Origin: Nematostella vectensis
Taxonomy: Eukaryota > Cnidaria > Anthozoa > Actiniaria > Edwardsiidae
Length of the DNA stretch: 64,000 bases
Direction: 5' to 3'
NCBI RefSeq assembly: GCF_932526225.1
Contig: NC_064038.1
Span: forward strand, 14,927,474 to 14,991,473
The stretch's first letter is position 1. Each line of letters opens with the position of its first letter. Shown piece after piece: positions 49,301 through 59,509 of the stretch. The position numbers and the translations under genes were made by a program. The notes under the pieces were generated by a model. The model worked only from the letters and a program-made list of their open reading frames with translations. It made no database searches and was not told the DNA's origin.

Positions 49301-49513
49301 TTCAGTAAATCACTCCTTGTACTCTTCAAAAAGCTCATCCTCTTGAACCGTATTCACTTGTATCCGCAGAACACCTAGCATTTCACTGGTCTGTCTACTC
49401 AGTATAGGTCTTGCCTTCTCCTCAATAACAACAAAGCGAGCACAAAATGACTTGTTGTTATATGTCCGTTTTGCTTCAAATTCTCCAGCAGTGTTCAGTG
49501 GTTCTTCTGTCCC

Positions 49514-49830
49514 CTAAGCATACAATTTCTTCTGGGATTTCAATGATTCACATTTAATTTTCTTAATCTTCAACTCTTCACAAGTCGTCCTGTCGATAAC
49601 ACTGCATGTAGATCCAGAATCCACCAGTACTTCCTTTAGTTCTACACCTCCAAGCTCCGTATCAATCGTTACGCACCCTTGTCCTTCCGTGACTGCAAAC
49701 GCATACTCGTCACTCTCTTCAGTAAGCTGATGTACGGTTCCTTTCTTTTGTTTAAGGTTCTTGCTTTTTAGCTCTTTGCTGTTTTGCAAACTTTGCTTAG
49801 TTTTTGCAAACTTCGGCAAAATGACCAATT
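49514..49830 (-). pseudogene. Retroviral-type aspartic protease of the gypsy element
   Basis: The frame contains VDSGSTCSVID, the active-site DSG of retropepsins (normally DTG or DSG), after a linker GGVELKEVL, and ends CEELKIKKIK. It follows the zinc knuckles, as expected for gag-pol order. The rest of the protease, about 49,300-49,510, is broken by stops. Confidence 0.75.
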
Positions 49831-49899
49831 TTGCAGCATTTATTACACATCCGGTCTCTGGCTTTGCATTATGGGTCCTTACTGAAGTGCCCTTCCATA

Positions 49900-50508
49900 T
49901 CACAGCGATAGCAGTGTTTGCCATTTCCTTTCTCCTTTTCCTCTCTTCCTCTTAAATAGTTTACTTTCCCTTCTAAAGCTGTTTTCTATGGATTCCGCTT
50001 GACTCAATGCAGCTTCCATTGCTCTAGCAAGCTCTCGAGCGCGTTTTAGCGTCAGTGCTCCCCCGGATTCGAGTATTTTCTTCCTCAGGTTGTGTGACTT
50101 GCACTTGTCGATCATTTGATCTCTTATGTGTTCCGCCATTTGGGACAGTCTAATGACAATCTGGTCTACCGTTTCACTTTCCTCTTGTTTCGTTTGTCTG
50201 AAACAATGTCTCTCATAAGGCACGTTGATTTGCGGGCTAAAGTAGCTGTCAAGCATTCTTATCGCTTGTTTATAACACGTGTCTCCGGTTGGCGCTTCTT
50301 CTAATGTATCGGGTAGCGTTGTAAATATCGCTTGCATGTCTATTCCTGCACAGTTTAGTAACAGTGCTTTCTTCTGCGATATTTTGGTGATATCTTTCGC
50401 CTCCAAATAGTATTGAAAAGCCGCTTTCCAACGTTTCCATCGTGGTCCGATGCTGGTCGGGTTTCCATTGCAGTCGAAGGTCGAAATGCTGCCAAGCTCG
50501 ACGTTCAT
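49900..50508 (-). pseudogene. Retrotransposon gag polyprotein
   Basis: A 202-codon frame from ATG 50,508. It includes WKRWKAAFQYYLEAK, KKALLLNCAGIDMQAIFTTL, KQAIRMLDSYFSP and FRQTKQEESETVDQIVIRLS, typical of gag capsid domains of Ty3/gypsy elements. A helical basic segment follows (ARELARAMEAALSQAESIEN). The frame then breaks, and the zinc knuckles continue in another frame: CYRCDMEGHFSKDP, a stop codon, then CNKCCKIGHFAEVC. Confidence 0.85.
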
Positions 50509-50820
50509 CTCTCTCGGATTCTCCCTTTGCCTTTTCCTCAGATATTTGTTTAGCCTTTTTTGGGGGTTTTCGTAAAGAATCCCCTAACTCGTCGCCAGTT
50601 ATAGCATTTTTAACACAACTGTTTATTACATGTCTCAATCATCTGCTTTTCTACGAAAGAACATCCTATAATAACACAGGTAGCCCGGACACTACAGTGG
50701 TTAGCTGTCTCTACTGGAGGCAGAGCTTACGTAAGGATGCAGGGTCTAAGAGAGTGTGCCTTTATATTCTCTTATTTGCAGCTATGGACAACTTAGTACC
50801 TTAATGAGTTGGTCATTGTT

Positions 50821-52199
50821 TATTGTCAAATATTTAAAATAACAGGTCAATGCTTACAACACTGATATCCATTATTCTAACAGTGGTTTCCATAAACTTG
50901 TACAAAAAAGAGCAAAAGTGAAGTAAAAAGAACAAAGATAGTGTATTGGCGATAAATAAGCCCCTCTGAAAAGCTAAAGTGTATTCCATGGGGTCACTGG
51001 GTTATGTAAGCCACAAAAATAGTTTCCTTTGAACAAGAAATAAGTGCACTTATTTCAGGAAATCGCAAAAAAAAAATAATAACAAACTATCACATAATTA
51101 TTTCTAATTTACAATATGGTTACTATGGTACTCAGTCATCTATATCTGAAATACATAGCTAGAAATATCATCAAATCCATCAAACAAACTAGAAACCTAA
51201 AAGTTTGCTTTCAAAACGCAAAGTCTAAACGCAAGATGAGACAAGCGAGTTTTCTAAGCAAAAATAAACTAACTTTTTAAAACCGTTTAGCTTAACAATT
51301 AAAGTAAGGATGCTCCTGATATCATATTCCATAGATACACAGTCAAATAGGTTTCTTATCTTTTCCGGTTCTACTTCTATTTCAATTTTACGGCAACTTG
51401 CTCCAATGGATGTCAGGTATTGTATCGTGTCGATTTCTTCCCACTCATCGATTTTGGCAACTGAAAATATAATCGACGTATCAGCTGTTTGGTGAAAATA
51501 AATAGCTAACTTCCAAGATAATAACTTTTCTTACATTTTTATTGACTTTTGGAGGATATGGAAGCTCAAACTCGTAGACAAGCGTACTTAGGAAAAGCAA
51601 TGGTAATGGCGGCGGTTTGTGTTTTTGACGGGAGCTCGACGAAGACCGCGTACCTTGGTTGAGCCCGCGAAACCGCACGATCCGGCAGGAAGAAAAAAAA
51701 AATCCGAATTTATAACTCGGGCATTCCATAGTAATCCTCAAAATCCCCTTTCTCGTAACATGCCAAAACAGGCAATAAAAGTTTCGACCAAGAACCACAG
51801 GGTACCGGCGTCATAAAAAAATACATATTTGAAACGGGCGCTTTAATTCATAGATCCGACGCGCACACGAATATCCAATCAGGAACCAGCAAATAACACT
51901 GCACTGTGTGAACCGTTTTTTCAAATGTGTGGTTAAACAGAAAACAAAATAGTTTTCGTGTAGAGGGGCTGTATACATACAAAGCGAAACAGTAATATGA
52001 CGCAACATTACAGGGTGACTCAATTCAGGGAGCGATTTACTACTGTACTTCGAATAGTGTTTCAACTCCATGCACATCAAATATAGTGAATGTTAAATGT
52101 GTTAACTACACACATATCAATCGCTACTAGATAAAGCCGATACAGGCCAATGAACACGCCAGTTGCTCTCTCATATCAGTCCATCTTCAATTTCCATGT
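50821..52199. other. No supported gene
   Basis: AT-rich, with short frames only. No repeats were recognised beyond A-runs near 51,065. Confidence 0.35.
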
Positions 52200-53480
52200 C
52201 TAGGTCAGTAGGCGAATTTCTGCCCTTTGCACGAACCGTTCTTTCTACATGTGCATCTGCGGGTACCGCAGTCACTCTGGCACTTGTACCGGATCATTTC
52301 GAGCAAGGAATCATGTGCCGGAGGGAGATATGTGAGAATTGGTAGTAGCATTCCCATTGAAAGCTTCCACTTCCAGTCTATAGGGTCTAACTGTACAATA
52401 CTCGTAAACTGTGGTATGATGCTGCCGCAGACGTAGGATGGAGACTTTCCAGTTGCACGCTGATAGTTCCTGTAGCGACCGTTCTGCAAAACATTGTGTA
52501 GCGCATGGAATCAAGCTCCTCCTTTGCTCCTCCGGCATACAATCTTACATGAGCTTTCTCACCAGCAGTTGTTACTTCTTCTCTCGTTGCGGTTTCATAT
52601 ATAAAAACACTGGCATGGTTACAAAAGTGCGAATCCATCTCAGTTCTCTAAAGTGCTATTCCCTCCCTAACCCGTGAAGTCGAGAGGTTGTGTCGCAACC
52701 AAGAATTGCGTGCACAAACAAAATGTTGGAGTTTAAATAGTATCCGAGTGTTGAAACAACTTTCTTGATGTTCCAAACTCGCCTGGGCTTTGTTGCTTGC
52801 TTCCTTCGTTCTGGGGAAAAGTATAGGTGGTCATGGGTAGCCTCAATATCCGCATGAAAGCATAGAAGTACCAGTAAATATGTGTCATCGCCAACAAGTA
52901 CTGTTGTAACAGTCTTTAACGCCTCAAGTGCGATACTGACGACATGACGGAAAAACCTGGAAAATTCGCAATTCAAGATAGAGAAAGAAGATACAATTTC
53001 TTACAATGGCCATCGGTTCCTTGTATTCCGGACTGACTTTTGAAACACAAATAACGTGAGGCCGAAATGCAAATACCCAGATTTTTGTTTTTTAAGATAT
53101 TTTTTCCTTGATCATCCTTGCGCTATGTATGAGCTCAGAGACGAAAAGCTCAAATTTCAATGAAACTTTACAAAAATTCGCATCAATTTAAAAAAAAAGT
53201 CTCATTTGATATTTTGTTTGCTATTACTCACTAAGTACTTAGGGAAATGTTCCGCCTTATTAGATCTGAAATGAGCTTATTTGAAGAGTTAAGTCATGTT
53301 TTTCCGTCATGTCGATGCTGACGATACAGAGATCGGGGTCGCCATGTGCATGACTATGGTCGTGCATCCGCTGTCTCGGAGTTTTGCACTTAATGCGTTG
53401 ACGAATCTTTGTTTGTTGGATTCATTTGACAAACTTGTCTTTCTTTGATGTTTCAATCATGCTGCCTGTGTTATTGGCCC
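52200..53480 (-). pseudogene. Multicopy unnamed gene with GDDT-motif and Cys-rich tail, dead and interrupted
   Basis: Minus-strand pieces in order: SNESNKQRFVNALSAKLRDS (about 53,440-53,380), then after an insertion TVLVGDDTYLLVLLCFHADI, RRVWNIKKV and LFVHAILGCDTTSRLHGLGR (52,940-52,660). Next come AGEKAHVRLYAGGAKEELDS and LHPTSAAASYHSLRV (52,640-52,400), and last WKWKLSMGMLLPILTYLPPA and MIRYKCQSDCGTRRCTCRKN (52,450-52,200). Pieces lie in different frames. The order matches an abundant unnamed cnidarian/molluscan protein I recall, with an acidic nuclease-like (PIN/FEN-like) core and a CxxDC..RRC.C tail. The exact family is uncertain. An inserted MITE splits it. Confidence 0.7.
52943..53311. 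mobile_element. 369-base MITE with 17-base ends and a duplication of up to 12 bases
   Basis: Ends: CATGACGGAAAAACCTG (52,943-52,959) and, read in reverse, CATGACGGAAAAACATG (53,295-53,311). Flanks: CGATACTGACGA on the left and CGATGCTGACGA on the right, 11 of 12 identical. The insertion lies inside the coding frame of the dead gene, and the duplicated codons read IVS on both sides. Target duplications of 9-12 bases point to Mutator-like elements. Confidence 0.75.
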
Positions 53481-53639
53481 ACATGATTTTGAGCGGCGCT
53501 GATGAGCGCAAACCTTTGTTCTTGGCCCCTCTAAAAAAAATCATCACAAAATAACGATTGCTTGACTGTACTTTCTCTGCACGTACTGGACATACGACAT
53601 ACGTTAATCGCATCGTATGTTAGCCCCCTTAGGCCATGG

Positions 53640-54610
53640 GAATGTGTTATACTCTCCGAAAATTGAATTACAAATTAAAAAGTGGGTGGGAGCTCAAACT
53701 TTTGGTAAGTTAAAGCTCTGTCCGAAAGCTCTACCTATGCCCCAAATGTATGACAACTAAAGCCTTCCTTCAGCTCCTGAATCCAGCCATCCAACTTCAA
53801 TTACTGATAGATGACGAAATCATTGCCCTAATTCTTGAGCACTACGAGACCTCATTCAAGTTTATCTATGACACCCTTGCATATCAAGTTATTGAAGTTC
53901 AACAGAAGTAGTAAGACTTTCCACAAACACTTATTATTTTTTGCTTCTAGTGACGTCATCGATGACATCACAAATCACGTGTCCACATTTTTGCACGTCC
54001 CTTGAAACAAGCATGACACCTGCCAAGTTTGGTTGTTATGCGTTGTTGTTATAAAGGGACGGACGGACATTGCGTCACGAAAACTCCGCTATAAAAAAAT
54101 GCCTCGAATTATGTTGAAAGTTCACTTATTGGTAAAAATAGATTTTTGTATGGTAGTGTTAATAATTTTCTATAGAATTCTCCCTTAATATGTACCATAA
54201 AAGACCTTCGTGTGTCCAAATTCAATTGAAACCACCCTCCCCCCCCAAAAAAAAATACTGGTAGAAAGAAAGCAAACGCACTTCAGAATTAAGAAAAAAC
54301 AATATTTATTGTTTCGAAATTCAATTTCTGTAAAACTATTACCTAATGTTACAATGATCTCTTCCGTGCCCCACCCCCAAGTAGTTAAAAAATAATAAGG
54401 AAATGTGAAATGACCGGCTGTTTCTGTATTGCCCCGCCTACCCATCCCAATATTTCAAAGTCTGCTACGGCATTGTTAAAAATGTTTCGTGGAGATAAAA
54501 AAAAAATTATTCGGTCTTTCGGGGGTTGTCAGTACGGAGCCCTAGAAGGGCCATGTGATTGTGCACAATTTTTCGCCGGATCGTGTGTATATTTTACTGG
54601 ATCGTGTTCA
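53640..54610. other. Mixed repeat fragments
   Basis: A TGACGTCATCGATGACATC fragment with GGCAGGTGTCATGC in reverse occurs at about 53,940-54,060. From about 54,095 to 54,390 the sequence is a diverged copy of part of the 1.7-kb array unit (compare AAATTATGTAGGAAGTTCAC near 41,153). No gene. Confidence 0.6.
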
Positions 54611-54624
54611 AGTTTTGTTGTTTT

Positions 54625-55215
54625 GACTTTCTACGGATCGACTTTTTAAGGATTGACTTTCTACGGATCGACTTTTTACGGATCGACTTTTTACGGACCA
54701 ACTTTCTACGGATCGATATTTTACGGATCGACTTTCTACCGATCGAATTTCTACGGATCGACTTTACGGATCGGCTTTTTAGGGATCAACTTTCTACGGA
54801 TCGACTTTTTACGGATCGACTTTCTACGGATCGACTTTTAACGGATCGACTTTTTACGGATCGACTTTCTACCGATCGAATTTCTACGGATCGACTTTTT
54901 ACGGATCGACTTTTTACGGATCAACTTTCTACGGATCGACTTTTTACGGATCGACTTTCTACCGATCGAATTTCTACGGATCGACTTTTTACGGATCGGC
55001 TTTTTACGGATCAACTTTCTACGGATCGACTTTTTACGGATCGACTTTCTTCGGATCGACTTTTTACGGATCGAATTTCTATCGATCGAATTTCTACGGA
55101 TCGACTTTTTACGGATCGACTTTTTACGGATCAACTTTCTACGGATCGACTTTCTACGGATCGACTTTTTACGGATCGACTTTTTACGGATCAACTTTCT
55201 ACGGATCGACTTTCT
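54625..55215. repeat. 15-base satellite with a GATC in almost every unit
   Basis: About 39 units of TTTCTACGGATCGAC / TTTTTACGGATCGAC, with rarer ATTTCTACCGATCGA variants that themselves recur at a higher-order spacing of roughly 135 bases. Since 15 is a multiple of three, repetitive frames are open on both strands and are artefacts. Confidence 0.97.
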
Positions 55216-55279
55216 CGAGTCCTGCCACTGACCCACTAACCCCGGCCGAACCTGCCTGTCGAACAAGATCCCCTTACAA

Positions 55280-55760
55280 CCAATAGATGTTTTACCAACA
55301 GCCTTTGCCACATTGCTCTATAATCAACAATACTTCCACTGTCAACAATACTTCCACTGCCAACCAATTGATGTTTCACCAACAGCCTTTGCCACATTGC
55401 TCTATAATCAACAATACTTCCACTGCCAACCAATTGATGTTTTACCAACAGCCTTTGCCACATTGCTCTATAATCAACAATACTTCCACTGCCAACCAAT
55501 TGATGTTTTACCAACAGCCTTTGCCACATTGCTCTATAATCAACAATACTTCCACTGCCAACCAATTGATGTTTTACCAACAGCCTTTGCCACATTGCTC
55601 TATAATAAACAATACTTCCACTGCCAACCAATTGATGTTTTACCAACAGCCTTTGCCACATTGCTCTATAATCAACAATACTTCCACTGCCAACTAATTG
55701 ATGTTTTACCAACAGCCTTTGCCACATTGCTCTATAATAAACAATACTTCCACTGCCTTG
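55280..55760. repeat. 66-base satellite, seven copies
   Basis: Unit begins TTGATGTTTTACCAACAGCC and includes TTTGCCACATTGCTCTATAA and CAACAATACTTCCACTGCCA. Copies start near 55,284, 55,371, 55,437, 55,503, 55,569, 55,635 and 55,701. The first contains an extra 21 bases (a second AACAATACTTCCACTGYC). Units abut directly, without spacers. Confidence 0.97.
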
Positions 55761-55879
55761 TAGCTCATGCACTATAGCATATATGTATAGCTATGTCACT
55801 ATGAATAGAATCAAAAAGCCCAAACTGTCGCGATCTCGTACCAGAACAATGAATACAATACACCAAAAACTGGAAATCG

Positions 55880-55925
55880 ACTCTGCCAAATTTTCGTCTT
55901 TAATAAGACTTCTTCAGGGCAGACT
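55880..55925 (-). ncRNA. Hammerhead-like remnant in the 3' tail of the Penelope-like element
   Basis: On the minus strand, CCCTGAAGA is followed by a stem GTCTT, loop ATTA, AAGAC, then GAAA and ATTTGGCAGAGTC. This has the hammerhead order, but the core reads CTGAAGA instead of CTGATGA and stem III is unclear. Penelope-like elements are known to carry hammerheads, so this may be a decayed one. Confidence 0.35.
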
Positions 55926-55986
55926 GAAGAAGGTGAATCGTTACAAGCTTATTTACATCAGAATAGTGGCGCGAGACGCAAAAACA

Positions 55987-58569
55987 TTACAACTGACAAA
56001 AACGCGCATTTTCTAGAATAGCGCGCGCTATGGATAAAAAGAATTTACACATCTCTACGTGGGTTCCTACTACAAAAAAGTCATCACTATTAAGACCCCG
56101 CGGGTAGATAGACTTGAGCCGATAAGCCCACTGGCCTTCCCTTTCCCTAAGCTGAGCCTCAGAGTTACACTTATCTATAAGTTGTACCATAACACTATTA
56201 AGACCTAAATGATTGTCGCAATGAAAATGTTGATAGATAAGGTCATCCTTAACTCTTTCACTAACCGGTAAACTAGGGTGCTTATTTAACCTACTTTTAT
56301 GATTATTAAAACGCTTTCTAAAACTATTGATAGTAGACCCTACGTATCGCTTGCTACACATAGAGCAAGTAATTAGATAAACAACAAAATCTGAGTTACA
56401 GTCCAAGTCAAAATTAATGACATATTTCTTATTAGTAACTGTACTGCGAAACTCCCGCCCTGTCTTAAGAAAGTTACACACCCTACACCTTTTACCGCCA
56501 CACTTACCACAACCTCTAACCTGAGTACTATCCTCTTTAAGAGAGGAGTGCACCAACATATCCTTTAAACTCCCAGATTTCCTATAAGCCACCATAGGTA
56601 CTCTACCAATAGCACCCCTACATCTACTAGAAGATTCTAGAACTGGCTGTAAATTACGAAGAATACCAGGTAAATTAGGTAAAGCTGGATGAAAAGTGAC
56701 TACAAAAGGTACACGATCATTCTTACCTTTACGCCTGTCTTTCAATGTGTCGTCCCTAGGAATACGTCTAACCCGGTCAACTTCCCTCCCCACAAACCTG
56801 CTGTCATAACCCCTATCAACTAAATAACCTTGTAACTCTAATACCCTCTTTTCGAAAGAAGAGTCTTCCGAACATATCCTACGAATACGTAGTGCCTGCC
56901 CAAAAGGAATGCCTTTCTTACAAGCAGACGGATGACAGGACATATGAAAAAGATATTGATGCTTATCAGTAGGCTTACTATACAGATCTGTAGAGATAAA
57001 CCCATCCCTAAGAGTAAGTGAAATATCCAAAAAATTTACCTGACTAGTAGACCACTCAAACGTAAATTTTATAGTTCTATGTATAGAGTTCATGTGAGCC
57101 ATAAACTCTCTCAGAGCGTCCTCACCTTCAGTCCAAATCATGAAAATGTCATCAATATACCTACGCCATAAATAAGGCTTAACCGGAGAAGAATCTATGA
57201 TTTCCTTTTCCACTTTAGCCATAAAAAGATTAGCATATGATGGTGCCATTCTAGTACCTATAACCGTACCTAATACCTGTAAATAATGCTTCTTATTAAA
57301 TACTAAATTATTATTCTCCAGGACAATGCGAGCTAAGTCCACAAGGTCCTCAGTAGGAATATAATTGCCTGTTAACTTACCACGTTTGTCCAAAGCGGCT
57401 TTAAGAGCCTCCAACCCCTCATCATGAGGTATGTGGGGGTAAAGCCCAACCACATCTGCTGTGACTAAGATAGCCCCCTGAGGTAAAGTTCCCATATCCC
57501 TCACTATATTAAGAAAATGTTAAGTATCCTTAATATGGGATGGTATAGATGGCACCAAATCCTTAATATGATAATCCACAAACTCAGATATCTTTTCAGT
57601 GCAAGTATTACACCCCGATATGACTGGCCTACCTGGGTTACCCTTCTTATGTATTTTAGGAAGGAGATAAAATCGACCTGCCCTAGGCTTACCATTGATG
57701 ATAAGATAATCTAGAGTCTTATCATCTATAAATCCATCAGCAGACAACTTACGTACCCTTCTATTTACTAGCTCCGTAATATACTGCGTGAGATCCTTGG
57801 TTTCCTTATATACCTCCTTGTCACTGAGCTGTCTAAGTGCCTCTTGAATATACTTATCCTTATCCATGACCACTACCCCAGACCCCTTATCCGCCTCTTT
57901 TATAACTATATCCTTAGTATACCTTAAATCCTTAAGAGCTCGGCGTTCATCCTGTGTCAAATTACTATAAATCTCACCTTGTTTGGTTGAAGATAAGATC
58001 TCTTCCTCCAAGGCTTTAGCGTACGCCTCTATAGCAATTTCGCGACTTTTTTCCGGACACCAAGATGATTTTTTTCTAAAAGCTGGGGTTTCCGAAAAAT
58101 CTGCATCTACGGCATCCGGATCATAAAAAAATTCCCTTAACCTTATACGTCTAACGAAATCATTAATATCCTTACGTAAAGCAAAAACATCCAACTCATT
58201 AGGAGTAGGACAAAATTTCAGACCCTTAGAAAGAAGAGCAACCTCCACACGGCTAAGTTCCCGGCTAGATAAATTAACAACTACGTTAAGACCCATAGTA
58301 GACTCCCCCACTGTACTAGTAACCGTATTAGTATTAATAGTTTCTGGAATAGACTCAGATAATGTTCCAATAATATTGTCCATACTGTGAGCCTCGTGCT
58401 CTGCTCCTCCATCAACCATGTAGTCTTGCTCCTCACTATTCATCGCAATCACCTCATGCGAAGCATCAAACGCGATATCTTTATGATCCACTGTCGTTTC
58501 CATAACATCTACTATCTCTCTTCTATAAAAACTTAGAAGCGCATCCAATTTCATCCAATTTCTGCTCAT
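55987..58569 (-). pseudogene. Penelope-like reverse transcriptase / GIY-YIG endonuclease, one in-frame stop
   Basis: A single frame of 860 codons with one TAA at 57,520-57,522. The N-terminal part has GLKFCPTPNELDVFALRKDI, ADKGSGVVVMDKDKYIQEAL and KPRAGRFYLLPKIHKKGNPG, all Penelope RT hallmarks. After the stop: ILVTADVVGLYPHIPHDEGL, GTVIGTRMAPSYANLFMAKV, the catalytic RRYIDDIFMIW and WSTSQVNFLDISL. A Cys-rich linker (GCGKCGGKRCRVCNFLKTGR) precedes the GIY-YIG nuclease (VVYLITCSMCSKRYVGST, FRKRFNNHKSRLNKH). Apart from the stop the frame is clean, so inactivation looks recent. The protein would copy element RNA at nicked chromosomal DNA. Confidence 0.93.
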
Positions 58570-58589
58570 GTTTCTATGTCACTATGGAT

Positions 58590-59509
58590 GTACTAAAGAG
58601 ACGTCGGTCAAGTCGCTTTTTAGATAAGATTCTCTTTAGCTGCCGGAGACTTAGACGTATCCCATGACTGACAGCAAGGCACACTGATAGCTATAACCTA
58701 AGGCCAAGTAAAAAAAAAAGGTTTCCCGTCCCCGCCCGAGTCCTTTTTGGGGCCGCTTCAAAATTTTTATTATTAACCAAAAGCCTATTAAACAATAAGA
58801 AATAACTTGTGGTACTGATTTAGAAAACATTGCAAAAGAACTAAAAACTTTAGTTTGGGTAATATATGACTTGCGAGTTGTCTTGAGAACAGTGTAAATA
58901 CACCTCGTCATTTTTTATAATTTATTATTTTAAACTGTGTACATCGAGAATTTCCACGTTAATTTGTAGGAATAGGAGACTTGCGCTAAGAGATCACATG
59001 AATTTTCTGTGTCATATTCAAACCAAAATAATAACATAAACGACTGTGCCCGTCACACCAGAGAATGACGAAAAAAATTAAATATTTAAATAAGAAACTA
59101 AACCCTTTCTAAAAAAATTATGCCTTTTACAAATTAGCTGAAGATTAAGTTGTTTTTGTTGTTATTTTGCCGCTTTAAGCCTGAGTGCGCACTAGTTTGC
59201 CATGCAAACAGTACCGTGATCTCATAGCGCAAGTCCCCTATTCGTGTTTACTACGATTTTGCCGGGCGCTATTTTGAAAAATCGGCCGAGATCTTATCTT
59301 TTTCGAACACCACAGGTGTTAGAAAGACGATAGCCTTTGACTAATTATAGGTTTCTACCATTAAGAGTCCATACAATATCGCAAACAATATGAATGGCAG
59401 GTGCTATTTTCTAGTGTACCTCGTAAAACACCGTGCCATTGTTCTTGTTTGTTGTATATAATGAGCTGGAGGCCGCCTTTACAATATAAACACCTGGATT
59501 TAGTAAAAT
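58590..59509. other. No supported gene
   Basis: AT-rich. AGGAATAGGAGACTTGCGCT near 58,969 and AGCGCAAGTCCCCTATTCGT near 59,226 form the ends of an inverted pair about 280 bases apart, which suggests a small inverted-repeat element. No coding. Confidence 0.45.
58966..59245. mobile_element. Possible MITE with inverted ends TAGGRRACTTGCGCTATGAGATCAC-type
   Basis: The left end GGAATAGGAGACTTGCGCTA with AGAGATCAC is mirrored by GTGATCTCATAGCGCAAGTC with CCCTATTC on the right, about 29 of 33 positions pairing. The interior is AT-rich and non-coding. Target duplication not resolved. Confidence 0.55.

Larger units (their letters stand above)
47519..50820 (-). mobile_element. Decayed, internally deleted Ty3/gypsy retrotransposon
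   Basis: On the minus strand, in order: LTR end with primer-binding-like TGGCGACGAG (about 50,585-50,600), gag, CCHC knuckles, protease, the N-terminal part of reverse transcriptase, a piece of integrase and the pol C-terminus. A stretch of about 75 bases around TAGCATTTTTAACACAACTG is shared by 47,519-47,597 and 50,599-50,671, marking the 3' ends of the two LTRs. TATAAAGGCACACTC (about 50,756-50,770, minus) fits an LTR promoter. Most of RT, RNase H and half of integrase are missing. Confidence 0.85.
55807..58573 (-). mobile_element. Penelope-like element, 5'-truncated, flanked by 16-base target duplications
   Basis: CTATGTCACTATGAAT (55,791-55,806) and CTATGTCACTATGGAT (58,574-58,589) flank the element directly. 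It starts five bases before the first ATG of the open frame, so the copy is truncated at its 5' end. It encodes RT plus GIY-YIG endonuclease and has a 3' tail of about 180 bases with a hammerhead-like motif. No LTRs or poly-A. Confidence 0.85.

Noticed and set aside
55280-55760. Possible CRISPR-like array
   Set aside because: Units abut with no unique spacers and the genome is eukaryotic; it is a tandem satellite.
54559-55777. Open frames on both strands up to 226 codons
   Set aside because: Products of the 15-base and 66-base satellites whose periods are multiples of three.
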